A stretch of 64,000 nucleotides of DNA from Chiua virens (lineage: Eukaryota > Basidiomycota > Agaricomycetes > Boletales > Boletaceae): the NCBI GenBank assembly GCA_019787685.1, contig JAHNUO010000019.1, forward strand, positions 558,001-622,000. Reading direction: 5' to 3'. This document shows, piece after piece, positions 46,457 through 57,149 of the stretch; position 1 is the first letter of the stretch; each line of letters starts with the position of its first letter. Made by a program: the position numbers and the translations under genes. Under the pieces are notes generated by a model. It ran no database searches and was not told where the DNA came from. It saw only the letters and a program-made list of their open reading frames with translations.

Positions 46457-47725
46457 TCACGCTTCAATACCGACGGGGGATGTCGTCGACTTCCAGAGAG
46501 CATGCGTCAAGATGGCCCACGAACTGCCATCAGTTGCTAATACACTCAGATCATCTGTGTCGCGATCAAATTTGTCAATATATTCGCCCGCACCTGAAAG
46601 ATGGGCAACCTGTGCACAAACGGCGTGCAAGGCGAGGAGCTGAGGAGAAGGGACAGGGTAGATAACAGAATTCGGTGATGTGAACGTCACTTCCGCTCTT
46701 GGCGCCTTGAACTCTGGCCAGAGAGTTCGTATACGATAGCGATTCACGACATCCTGGTATTCAGAGATATTAGGGACGGCATAATATTTTGACCATGACC
46801 ACCTGCTACGTACCGTGCTCTCAAACCACATTTCTAGACGATCAAACCAATCGTGAACATTCTTCTCCATCGTCATGACATTGTAGAGGGAATGCACTTT
46901 TGTTCCATTCACCTTTTCTACATCGTAGCCGAAACGCTGCATGACGGCCAAAACTGAGGCAGAGTAGTCCTTCAAAGGGCAGATGAACGTCGCAACGGCG
47001 CCAAAATGCAAAGAGTTACCTTTTCCGGGGAGCTCCCGCGTGTGTTAGATATGCCGAAATAAGTAGACTCCGGTAAAATGTGGGCCAATTCCGTGTGCAC
47101 CGGAGTGCCTGCAGCCACAATTGTTTCGACATCAACAATCGATTCCTTGTGTGCTATCAGGTCGTATTGTCCGGTTGCCACACACTGATAATGATCTCGG
47201 ATAAGAGCCTGTGATTTGAAGCACGATTTAGTTGATACATGTTACTGATACACGACCAACCTGGGCTTTTGCTTGTCTATGATCCTTCGGTGCCTCTGTA
47301 ATCGTTGCCTTCAGATCCTCCTTCAGCCTATCGAAAGATGGACGGCTGGGGTGATCTGATGAGGCCGGCGTCCGCCCTTTGGCCTTCTTGACTGAGTAAG
47401 AGGTCAAAAACGAACTCCCTCGCCCAGCGAGGCTGACACGGAACCTACATGGAAGAACGAACCATAGACGAAAGCACTTTCCAAGATTGAGAAGATTCTG
47501 ATCATCTTGAGAGCAGGAGTGAATTGCTCTAACGATCTCGGCCAGCGCGGTTGTGGAACCCGAGGGGGCATGGAGAATCAAGTAGCCAAGTATGCGCGCA
47601 TGCATGCGATTCTCCTCTGTAGTACTCTTGTCTTCGAGTGCGAGACAAACGTTATATGCACTGAGGGCGCTAGGATCATGTTCTAATTTGACATCTTTAG
47701 CTGGGGGGAGGCGAGCAGGTGGCAT
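46457..47725 (-). CDS. HNH-nuclease-domain protein (Agaricomycete family)
   Basis: Model: 47725-47478, 47444-47261, 47208-47020, 46969-46814 and 46753-46457, 357 aa, all junctions in frame. The HNH module: ALIRDHYQCVATGQYD, the first His in ELAHILPESTYFGIS, then YNVMTMEKNVHDWFDRL with Asn and the final His. The N-terminal 140 residues contain a helical region (NRMHARILGYLILHA, TTALAEIVRAIHSC). Such proteins are abundant and lineage-expanded in mushrooms. Their biological role is not established and they may be domesticated or selfish nucleases. Introns have normal donors (GTGCTT, GTTGGT, GTAACT, GTACGT). The start ATG at 47725 precedes PPARLPPAKDV. Confidence 0.82.
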
Positions 47726-47982
47726 ATCGGGCGAGGCCTGAAGCTCCCAGTGAAAAATGGATATCGCGAGGTCAATTAGGAGAGTGCCATGTATGTTTTA
47801 GGTCACCGCGGTGTAGCCCAAATATACCCAAATAATTCAACTTGTCACGCTGTTACATCTTGATAGCCATCCTCAACTCCTTGCTGCAACACGCTTTCTG
47901 TTGTACCTACTACAATCTGAATACACAACTTTTCTACCTTCCCGAGGACGTCCTGAGGTTCCCTGAGGCCACTAATGCTAGT

Positions 47983-48309
47983 ATGCCAGACCGCCGGGAA
48001 TGGTGGTGCGTATGCCGCAGGTTTTGCAAGGGAAACCGAAAACAGCCACGCTCGGAGAGAACTTGGTATCGACATCTTACACTCGCTGAAGACGAGGACG
48101 AAAAAAATTCAATTCGATCAGCTCACTTATCTGATCACTTTCGTGCCCGGATTCAGAATGCCAGTGCCTCTGCACCCTCTTCGAACAGATTACCAGTTCA
48201 GCAATCTAGAGCGGATGCAGATGACGAGGGAGATCCAGGGAGGCCATCAAATCACCAGCGTTTGGACTCAGAGCGTTCTCAGGTATGTCTCAAGATTCTC
48301 TACAGCTAA
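47983..48309 (+). pseudogene. N-terminal fragment of a DNA-transposon protein
   Basis: Reads WWCVCRRFCKGNRKQ then SERTWYRHLTLAEDEDE. This Cys-rich plus RTWYRH pattern resembles the N-terminal zinc-binding region of KDZ/Plavaka- or Tnp2-type transposon proteins in Agaricomycetes. Downstream (48340-48540) an acidic low-complexity stretch (DEDGGYDHGQPDE) continues with stops. No DDE core follows, so this is at best a relic. Assignment from motif resemblance only. Confidence 0.35.
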
Positions 48310-49456
48310 ACTTGTGCGCTCAGCATGCTAGTAGCCTGGGCCTCATGAAGCTCGTGGAGTCAACAACGATGGAGAGGATAATGGCACCCCAAATGCGGAT
48401 GAGGATGGTGGATATGATCATGGTCAGCCTGACGAAAGCCTGAGACGAGCTACCCACTTGCCGGATCATAGGCATGAAAACCAATGTGGGGATCAGCAAA
48501 ACTGAGACCAGCAACCTGATGAGAGACGAGCGGCCAACTCAGATCATGGTCATGAAAACCTAATTTGTATTCTCAAGGAATCGAACAACCTCGATTTTGA
48601 GGCGATGCTTCACAGGATTATCAACGCACATGCCAGAACTATCCTCAAAGTATTTCAGTTCCAACTCCAGCGTGGTCCGACTCGCAACGTGCTTTCTTCC
48701 GAAGGGAAAGTCCTCTTAGACTCTCGTGGTTCGTACCTTTGTTTCGCATGTGCGAAGGGATATCTGATTTGCGTAGGCGGGTATCACGTACTTCGTGTCC
48801 ATCTTTGTACGGACAAGGTCGTTCTTGTTTCAATCGTCGTCAGAACCGGTCGCATGCATCTTCAGGACACAGGTGACCTCGCCGCTGTGTCCCGCGGACC
48901 ACGGTTTGCAATCGTCTCGGATCGTTTGAACGACAATCCGACCATGCTGTTAGAGGTCTTAGTAAGACTGCGATTTGGCGTAAGTCGCAACAATGGTCAA
49001 GCCCACACGAAAGTCTGATACGAGATGTCGTGATTTCTATAGACAATCATGGACCTCATTGAGCAGAAGGCGAATTATCTCGGATTACAAGCTTTCCGGC
49101 ATCGTAATTTCTCAAAGGAGGGTATGCAGCATATCCTTTCGTCCTTTCCCTTAGCTTTTAACACGCGTTACGTTTCACTCAGAGATAAAAAAGTTGGAGG
49201 TCCTGGCAAGAGGAACGATGTACATCAAACTTGCTAACTTTCCATCTCACTATCTGGTCCTCATGATCATTGAAGAATATTTTCGCTATGCCCTTATCTC
49301 GGTCAAGGTATTATCGGATAGTATGTATGGCAACATGATTATGGAGGATATCGGATGGTCAGATGTTTGACATATCTGTGGTGAGAAGCGTCCACCTGAA
49401 GTTGTCATCGACCCATGTGCGGAAGATCCCAGAGTACATGTACAATCCTCACAAAG
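48310..49456. other. Degenerate stretch, no gene recognised
   Basis: Probably continuation of the transposon relic. It holds several mid-size open frames (for example 48605-49018) without recognisable motifs. Confidence 0.3.
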
Positions 49457-50445
49457 TCATCTTCGTATCTTTGGGACATCCTTCCCATATTCCCATGCCA
49501 TATGCTCAGCAGTCGCCGTCCTCCCAAACTTCACTTGTGCATCCAGATATTTTGCACACGGTTTTTCGGTTTCCGGAATTTGCTCTATGTGAATCAGCTG
49601 CTTGAGAGCCTCCAGGAGTGATGGATGATCTGCTAAAAAAGGATACGTGGTGCTGTCGACACCGGTGGCATAAATCCGCATGCAGCGATCACTCTTATTT
49701 CGCGCCGGATAGGTAACATAAAACGACGGAGGTTGACCAAGGTCTGCCAAGATGGCAATGTAAGGAACCGACTCTGACTCGGAACGTGACGAAAGTATCG
49801 GGCCACCGATACCTTCATGTCTTTGCGTGATGTCCTTCAAAATGTTTTTGGAATCCGTCGATTTCCGTGCCTTGTCTGAAATGAACACCTGCGACATTCG
49901 TGATTCCGCCGACCCTGTATTACCCTTTGGGTCCTTGAAATAGATCGGGATGGCCTTATCGATGATACGCTGTTGATGGTAGCACTGCACCGCACTCGTT
50001 CTCGTCCAGTGCCGTAGCGTCCATTCGCCCAAGCTGTACGGGCTATTGTTAAATTCGACGCGACCTAATCAAACAGGAATGTTGAACACTGACCTTAATC
50101 CGTCCCCTCCCTTTACTCCAATCTCCGCATCCACGAACACCCAGTACGAGAAATTAACGTAGGCATATTCGAATGCTTTGCGTGACTGTCACCGCTGTGG
50201 GTCTTCCTTCTCCCCTTTCTTATCGAGCCAGTTGACAACAGGTATCATTTCGCAGTCAGCGAGATGCCTGTCCCATGTCGAAGGCGTCTCGGTGATAACA
50301 TTCTTGACCTTGGTGCGAATGAACAAATCCTTGGCCAGAAGCCACAACAACCGACTGGCCAATTCACCACGTTGTCCTTGGTCGATCATGCCAGAGTTCA
50401 CTTGTCGTAACATCGTTTTCAGTGCCAATAATCAGTTAGGTTGAT
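49457..50445 (-). pseudogene. Unknown Agaricomycete multigene-family protein, truncated and with an in-frame stop
   Basis: Two homologous-looking blocks on one frame: MIDQGQRGELASRLLWLLA (about 50350-50400) and, after TGA at 50189-50191 region, KAFEYAYVNFSYWVF. After a probable intron near 50070 come QRIIDKAIPIYFKDP, ESRMSQVFISDKARKST, VPYIAILADLGQPPSF and RIYATGVDSTTYPFL. These blocks recall a large family of unknown function that is common near transposons in mushroom genomes. The 5' end stops close to 50450, about 100 bp before the minisatellite, and the in-frame TGA interrupts the QR..QSRKAF reading. Most likely a broken copy. Confidence 0.5.
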
Positions 50446-50540
50446 AGGAGTTCTTCGGGTGGACTTCGGGTGGACATCTCTGCTGAGATTTCAAACCCTA
50501 GCTTAGGGTTTACATGATATAAGATGCCTAGAGATAGAAG

Positions 50541-53186
50541 AATGGGGTCTGCCCTTTGGTGGGTGAGAATGGGGTCTGCCCTCAGGTGGGTGAGAATGGG
50601 GACTGCTCTCAGGTGGGTGTGAATGGGGTCTGCCCTCAGGTGAGTGAGAATAGGGTCTGCCTTCAGGTAGGTGTGAATGGGGTCTGCCTTTGGTGGGTGA
50701 GAATGGGGTCTGCCCTCAGATGGGTAAGAATAGGGTCTGCCCTCTTGTGGGTGTGAATGGGGACTGCCCTCAGGTGGGTGAGAATGGGGACTGCTCTCAG
50801 GTGGGTGTGAATGGGGTCTGCCCTTAGCCCTCAGGTGGGTGAGAATGGGGACTGCTCTCAGGTGGGTGTGAATGGGGTCTGCCCTCAGCCCTCAGGTGGG
50901 TGAGAATGGGGTCTGCCCTCAGGTGGGTAAGAATGGGGACTGCTCTCAGGTGGGTGTGAATGGGGTCTGCCCTCAGCCCTCAGGTGGGTGAGAATGGGAT
51001 CTGCCCTCAGGTGAGTGAGAATAGGGTCTGCCTTCAGGTGGGTGTGAATAGGGTCTGCCCTCAGATGGGTAAGAATGGGGTCTGCCCTCTTGTGGGTATG
51101 AATGGGGACTGCTCTCAGGTGGGTGTGAATGGGGACTGCCCTCAGGTGGGTGTGAATGGGGACTGCCCTCAGGTGGGTATGAATGGGATTTGCCCTCAGC
51201 CCTCTTGTGGGTGAGAATGGGGACTGCCCTCAGGTGGGTGTGAATGGGGACTGCCCTCAGGTGGGTGTGAATGGGGACTGCCCTCAGGTGGGTGTGAATG
51301 GGGTCTGCCCTCAGCCCTCTTGTGGGTGAGAATGGGGTCTGCCCTCAGGTGAGTGAGAGTAGGGTCTGCCTTCAGGTGGGTGTGAATGGGGTCTGCCTTT
51401 GGTGGGTGAAAATGGGGTCTGCCCTTAGATGGGTGAGAATGGGGTCTGCCCTCAGGTGGGTGTGAATGGGGACTGCCCTCAGGTGGGTATGAATGGGATC
51501 TGCCCTCAGCCCTCTTGTGGGTGAGAATGGGGTCTGCCCTCAGGTGAGTGAGAATAGGGTCTGCCTTCAGGTGGGTGTGAATGGGGTCTGCCCTCAGGTG
51601 TGTGTGAATAGGGTCTGCCCTTAGATGGGTAAGAATGGGGTCTGCCCTCTTGTGGGTATGAATGGGGACTGCTCTCAGGTGGGTGTGAATGGGGACTGCC
51701 CTCAGGTGGGTGTGAATGGGGACTGCCCTCAGGTGGGTATGAATGGGATTTGCCCTCAGCCCTCTTGTGGGTGAGAATGGGATCTGCCCTCAGGTGGGTG
51801 TGAATGGGGACTGCCCTCAGGTGGGTGTGAATGGGGACTGCCCTCAGGTGGGTATGAATGGGGACTGCCCTCAGGTGGGTATGAATGGATTTTGCCCTCA
51901 GCCCTCTTGTGGGTGAGAATGGGGTCTGCCCTCAGGTGGGTGTGAATGGGGACTGCCCTCAGGTGGGTGTGAATGGGGACTGCCCTCAGGTGGGTATGAA
52001 TGGGATTTGCCCTCAGCCCTCTTGTGGGTGAGAATGGGGTCTGCCCTCAGGTGGGTGAGAATGGGGTCTGCCCTCAGGTGAGTGAGAGTAGGGTCTGCCT
52101 TCAGGTGGGTGTGAATGGGGACTGCCCTCAGGTGGGTGAGAATGGGGTCTGCCCTCAGGTGGGTGTGAATGGGGACTGCCCTCAGGTGGGTATGAATGGG
52201 ATTTGCCCTCAGCCCTCTTGTGGGTGAGAATGGGGTCTGCCCTCAGGTGGGTGAGAATGGGGTCTGCCCTCAGGTGAGTGAGAGTAGGGTCTGCCTTCAG
52301 GTGGGTGTGAATGGGGACTGCCCTCAGGTGGGTGAGAATGGGGTCTGCCCTCAGATGGGTGAGAATAGGGACTGCCCTCAGGTGGGTGTGAATGGGGATT
52401 GCCCTCAGGTGGGTATGATTGGGGACTGCCCTCAGGTGGGTGAGAATGGGGACTCCCAGGTGGGTGTGATTGGGGTCTGCCCTCAGATGGGTAAGAATGG
52501 GATTTCCCCTTTGGTGAGAGAGAATGGGATCTGCCCTCAGGTGGGTGAGAATGGGGACTGCTCTCAGGTGGGTATGAATGGTGGGTGTGCATGGAGTCTG
52601 CCCTCAGCCCTCAGGTGGGTGAGAATGGGGTCTGCCCTCAGATGGGTGAGAATGGGGACTGCCCTCAGGTGGGTGAGAATGAGGACTGCTCTCAGGTGGG
52701 TGTGAATGGGGACTGCCCTCAGGTGGGTGAGAATGGGAACTGCCCTTAGGTAGGTGAGTATGGTGACTGCCCTTTGGTGGGTGAGAATGGGGACTGCTCC
52801 CAGGTGGGTGTGAATGGGGTCTGCCCTCAGATGGGTAAGAATGGGATCTTCCCTTTGGTGGGAGAGAATGGCGTCTGCCCTCAGGTGGGTGAGAATGGGG
52901 ATTGCTCTCAGGTGGGTGTGAATGTGGTCTGCCCTCAGCCCTCAGGTGGGTGAGAATGAGGTCTGCCCTTAGGTGGGTGAGAATGGGGACTGCTCTCAGG
53001 TGGGTGTGAATGGGGTCTGCCCTTAGCCCTCAGGTGGTTGAGAATGGGGTCTGCCTTTGGTGGGTGAGAATGGGGTTTGCCCTCAGATGGGTGACAATGG
53101 GGTTTGCCCTCAGGTGGGTGAGAATGGGGTCTGCCCTCAGGTGAGTGAGAATAGGGTCTGCCTTCAGATGGGTGTGAATGGGGTCT
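50541..53186 (+). repeat. 27-bp minisatellite, about 98 tandem units
   Basis: The unit is close to GTGGGTGAGAATGGGGTCTG followed by CCCTCAG (27 nt). Variants include GTGTG for GTGAG, GACTG for GTCTG and occasional longer units with CCCTCAGCCCTCAG. The array covers about 2.65 kb with no recognisable interruption. Because 27 is a multiple of three, it yields long spurious frames on both strands (9-residue repeats such as ENGVCPQVG and HSHPPEGRP). It contains almost no CpG and is strongly G-rich on the plus strand, with two G-runs per unit. Confidence 0.95.
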
Positions 53187-53219
53187 CAATTACCAACCAT
53201 GGTCCCTGAGAGCCAATCA

Positions 53220-53507
53220 TTATAAACATGAATTGATTCAATGGCAGTTGTCCATACTTTGTGAGAAATAAAGATGTATGACTTGGAAATGGATAGCTAA
53301 GCAATGCCTGGAGGCACTTGATAGGATTTCAATCATATGTAGAGTGTGACAGGGTGCTTAGTTTCAACTGATGATCAAATCAAAATAGATTTCCAGTGAG
53401 GCTGTTAAGTCCAGGTCTACTTGGGTGTGAACTCTGGAACTCCAGAGTTATTCTTGCATTGATCCAGAGATCTTGGAGTTAGACTAATGGAAATATGGGG
53501 TATGACA
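53220..53507 (-). repeat. LTR-like end, left side of the chromovirus region
   Basis: Reading leftwards from 53507 the sequence starts TGTCATACCCCATAT and shares blocks (AACTCCAAGATCTCTGG, AGAATAACTCTGGAGTTC) with the LTR-like sequences at 60.3-60.9 kb. It probably represents the 3' LTR of the minus-strand element or a nested LTR. The lower boundary is not resolved. Confidence 0.5.
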
Positions 53508-53674
53508 TTATCCCCCTTTTAGGCCTGAGCCCCTGAAGACTATAAGCAAGAAACAATAGTTATCAAAGTAAAATAAGATCAAAGCAGATTTGTGGACTTC
53601 ACTTCTGGACTCAGATGTGGAAATCCCGATATAAGTTTAGGCATGCTTTCACTTCTTAACTTTCAATCTCTACC

Positions 53675-54675
53675 ATGTCCAATATCAACAACATCAAGCA
53701 TTGGAATTATAAGGGTCTCAAGGAGGCTGATGAGACAGTGACAAGCTGTTTGAGGTGAAGGTGTCAGAGCAGCATCAATGTGTAAATGTGTGGAAGGAGG
53801 AGGAGGAACAGAGAAAAGTGGAGGAGGTAAGATGGAAGGCAGAGGAAGTGAAGCAGAAGGTAGAGGAGGCTATGGAGGAGAAGCAGCTTAAGGAGGCAGA
53901 GGAGGCAGCCAAGAGAAGGGTAAGTCATGCTCAAGTCCAAGTGACTTGGCTGATGGGTTGGCAGGCTAAGGAGATCCAAGTAGAGCAAAGTGCTCCGAAG
54001 GACAAGGGCAAGGGGAAGGAGAAAGAGAGGGAGCTATGCACAAGATGCATGATGGTGAGGATCAAGTGCATTCCCAGAGAAGGGAAGAAGGGTTAGGCCT
54101 GCAAGGCTTGCCAGAAGGCAAGCTGAAGTGTGAGCTCCCAGGAGAGAAGTGACTGGAGAAGAGACAGAGACAATGCATGGACAATGAGGAGGTGCTGAAG
54201 AAGAAGACAAGGTCAACATCCATGGAGGTGGTAGAGGTGGGGCTGAGCAAGGACCAGAGCTGTGGGGAGTGCACTGGGAACTTGGAGATGTTGGTGGTCT
54301 GGAAAGAGATCACTATTGCCTTCAAGTTGCATATCAAGCAGCTGGATGGCTAGATGGTGCAGGTGGATCAGATGGTGGATTGGATAGAGGAGCTGGCTCA
54401 TTTGAAGAAAGAGGAACTGCATGGGGAGATCAAGTAGCTGGATTGCTTGATGGCACAGGTAGAAAGGATGGCAGATTGGATGAAGGAGCTAGCTCATCTG
54501 AAGGGAGAGAAACTGCATGGGAATTGGTCACCAGAGCTGGAGTCGGAGAAAGAGGATACCAATGTAATAGTTGGGGAGTTGGAGGTAGTGGAGTTGGGGC
54601 AGGAGCAGCAGGAGTTGCACAATAAAGAGGATATAGATAGACTGAGAGAGGGTCTGGCTAAGCGCAAGGAGTAGA
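53675..54675 (+). pseudogene. Accessory ORF on the opposite strand of the retrotransposon, with Cys-cluster motif
   Basis: Plus-strand frame beginning MSNINNIKHWNYKGLKEADE (ATG 53675). After a frameshift near 53730 comes a long charged coiled coil (KEEEEQRKVEE ... EEAAKRR). Then KGKEKERELCTRCMMVRIKC and, after a stop, ACKACQKA: two C-x2-C elements like a compact zinc cluster. It lies between the chromodomain end and the left LTR, antisense to pol. Similar proteins accompany many Agaricomycete gypsy elements; their role is unknown. Here it is broken by at least one frameshift and one stop. Confidence 0.55.
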
Positions 54676-54749
54676 TAGAACTTTGTTTAATAACATTCAT
54701 TCATCATTATGCAGAGTGAGATCCAGGTTTGTCCAGGTATCAGAGATGG

Positions 54750-56600
54750 AACTCTGTAACAATTTCAGAGGCATGCCTGAGTTCAGTAGCCAACAACCAA
54801 GATGTTTCTTCATCAGTGCCTTCATAACCAGCCCATTGTACCAAGTATAATAGTTTGCAATTCTTCCTTCATCAATTTATTTTGGAGTCAAGGATTTTGG
54901 AGATCTCATATTCCAGTTTGCTGTTTACTTCAATTGGAGGTGGTGGTTAAACACAGTTGGGTATGGTGTTGGGAACACAAGGTTCTAATTAAGAGATGTG
55001 GAACACCAGGTGTGTAGACTTCATGAAGTCAAGGAAATAGAGTGTGAAGGGGTGGGTCCCAGCTTGAGTAATAATGTTGTATGGCCTTAGATTCTTGTTG
55101 GAGAGTTCATAGAACACTGGGTGTATGGACTTCATGGCATTGGGAAGACAGAGTGTGAAGGAGTGGGTCCTAGCTTGAGTGATGATGTCACATGGCCCTA
55201 GATTCTTGTCAGAGAGTTTCTTGAAGGGCTGGGTAGTTCTGAAGTACTTAGCCTTGATGAATACTTGGTCTCTGACTTTGAAGTCTGGAGCAGGAGTTTG
55301 CCTGGTGTTAACAGATCTTTGGTATCACTCTTGAGCATGGGCCATTTCCTCTCAGAGGAATTGGTGAAGTGAGTTGAGATCAACAGAGTATTTGCATGCA
55401 TGTGCAGAGGTCATGTCCCATTCAGGGTACATGGAATGTTTGGGTAGTAGCCCTTGTTGGTGAAGAATGAAGAGACACTGGTGGTGGTTTTCAGAGCATT
55501 GTTGTATGAGAACTCTGTGAGGAGCAGGAGTTCAGACCAGTTGTCCTGTTGGTAGTTACAGTAGACTTGGAGGTATTGTTCTAGGGTCTGGTTTATACAC
55601 TCTGTCTGGCCATCTCCTTCAGGGTGATAACTAGAGATAAAATGGAGCCAGATGTCTAAGGTGTTACAATTTCTTTCTTTTCTCTACTTGTACTACTTCA
55701 CGTTACTCGATACCTAGGTATCCTCATATGTTTATCTATACTTCGTTTCCCTTCACCTTTATGTAACCAATATCAGCATCACCCAAGTGCTTACTTATTT
55801 CTTTTCTCGTCATCATCCAATGGCATCACTCTTACTCATTTCCTTTCTTATCATCATCTAATGACTTTGCATTTGTCATTTCATTCTTGTCATTGACCGA
55901 TGCCTTCGCATTGTCCGTTGTCTTCTTTTGGCCATTTACCCTTCCACTCTTCCTGGCCACTCCTTTTGGACACTTGGTCCATGCACGATTCTTGTAGTAT
56001 AAATACCTCACAGCAATACTCCTGTATACTAGTCTTGATCTCCGCAATCTAGCTGAGTATCACTGCTCCACTCAGGAACACCCCTGTGACCCCTTGACCC
56101 TTGACCCTCGACAACTACGGCCAACATCTAGTTCCACCTCAATCACAAGAGGAAGATCCTTGGTCCTTCGGGTATAGATTCCTAACAGGATGCTCTCAGC
56201 AATGCCTGAGTTCTACCTCATCTCCACTGTTGGCAATATGCTAACAGCAGTCCTTCTTGAACTCTTTTAGTGCACCATGTATCAAGTGGTGGTTGTTTGA
56301 GTTATCATAGCCACTTGAATACTTAGTGCTTTTGCAGGTATGCTAGGTCCTACCTGGAACTATTGTAACATCAGGTTTAGCTCCAAGGTATCTGGGTTGA
56401 AGACAAATGATCATATTAAATTGACTAAGGAACTCTGACCAGTGAGCTTGTTACCAAGTCAAGAGTTTCATAGTGGAGAAATATTTGAGGTTTTTATGGT
56501 CAGTTACAACATCAACCAGAGTGCTGGAGCCTTCAAGGTAATGAATGCTTCATGTATAGCGAGAAGGTCTTTGTCATGGATGTTGTAGTTGAGCTCTGGA
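54750..56600 (-). pseudogene. Integrase C-terminal part and chromodomain of the retrotransposon
   Basis: From about 55640 leftwards: SYHPEGDGQTECINQTLEQYL (end of the integrase catalytic core), EEMAHAQERYQ, FKVRDQVFIKAKYF (integrase C-terminal beta domain, about 55270), then KLLYLVQWAGYEGTDEE and TSWLLATELRHASEIV (chromodomain). The upstream part of the integrase is cut by the solo LTR at 55662-56187. The chromodomain in this branch directs insertion into heterochromatin. Confidence 0.75.
55662..56187 (+). mobile_element. Solo LTR inserted in the integrase region
   Basis: 526 bp starting TGTTACAATTT and ending ATTCCTAACA, so both ends carry the TGTTA/TAACA short inverted repeat of LTRs. An internal TATAAATA at 55998-56005 suggests the LTR promoter in plus orientation. 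It interrupts the minus-strand integrase just before the LHFISSYHPEG motif. It retains a number of CpG sites while its host sequence has almost none, so it is younger. A target duplication is not evident. Confidence 0.65.
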
Positions 56601-57149
56601 GGAGACAATATCCGAGAATAGTATGCGACAGGCTGGACTTTGTTGTCTGAGCACCAGATAGAGAGAATGCTGGTGATCGTGTAGTCGAAGGTAAAACAAC
56701 CTAGAACAAAGATTGAACTAGTTGTGTAGTGAGAGATGTAAGAGGATGTGAAGGTTCAATCAAAGAGGTGAAAACCCCAAGAGAACTTTGTTAGAGTCCT
56801 CTGGCATTGATTCATAGGGTTTATATACTACATGGATGTCGGAGTTCTAATCTGAGTATGGGCTATGCTACAATGTTATTGGATGATAAGAAATGAGTCA
56901 TAGATAAGAAACATAGCCTTGCACAGGTATCTGGCAGGTTGTGAGTCATGATGAGTAACGTGTGAATACATGTGTAGGAATTGAGTCATAAGAAGCATGG
57001 TTGTGAGAGAATGCTATGTTTATGTGGCAGCCAATCGGATATGATCCTTTGGACGGCTTTGACATGAGGCATGGGCATTGTCCTGTTCAGAAAAGATTGA
57101 AAGTATATTCTGTAGAGGAATGAAACATTGAGATTGTAACAGAAGGTAT

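Noticed and set aside
50541..53186. CRISPR-like regular repetition
   Set aside because: Units are contiguous 27-mers without unique spacers, in a eukaryotic genome.
50556..53189. Long repeat-encoded frames on both strands of the minisatellite (for example 52196-52705 and 52209-52592)
   Set aside because: The 27-bp unit is a multiple of three, which opens frames on both strands; no start context or non-repeat domain.
55657..56192. Target duplication for the solo LTR
   Set aside because: The five bases on each side (TAAGG and GGATG) do not match.
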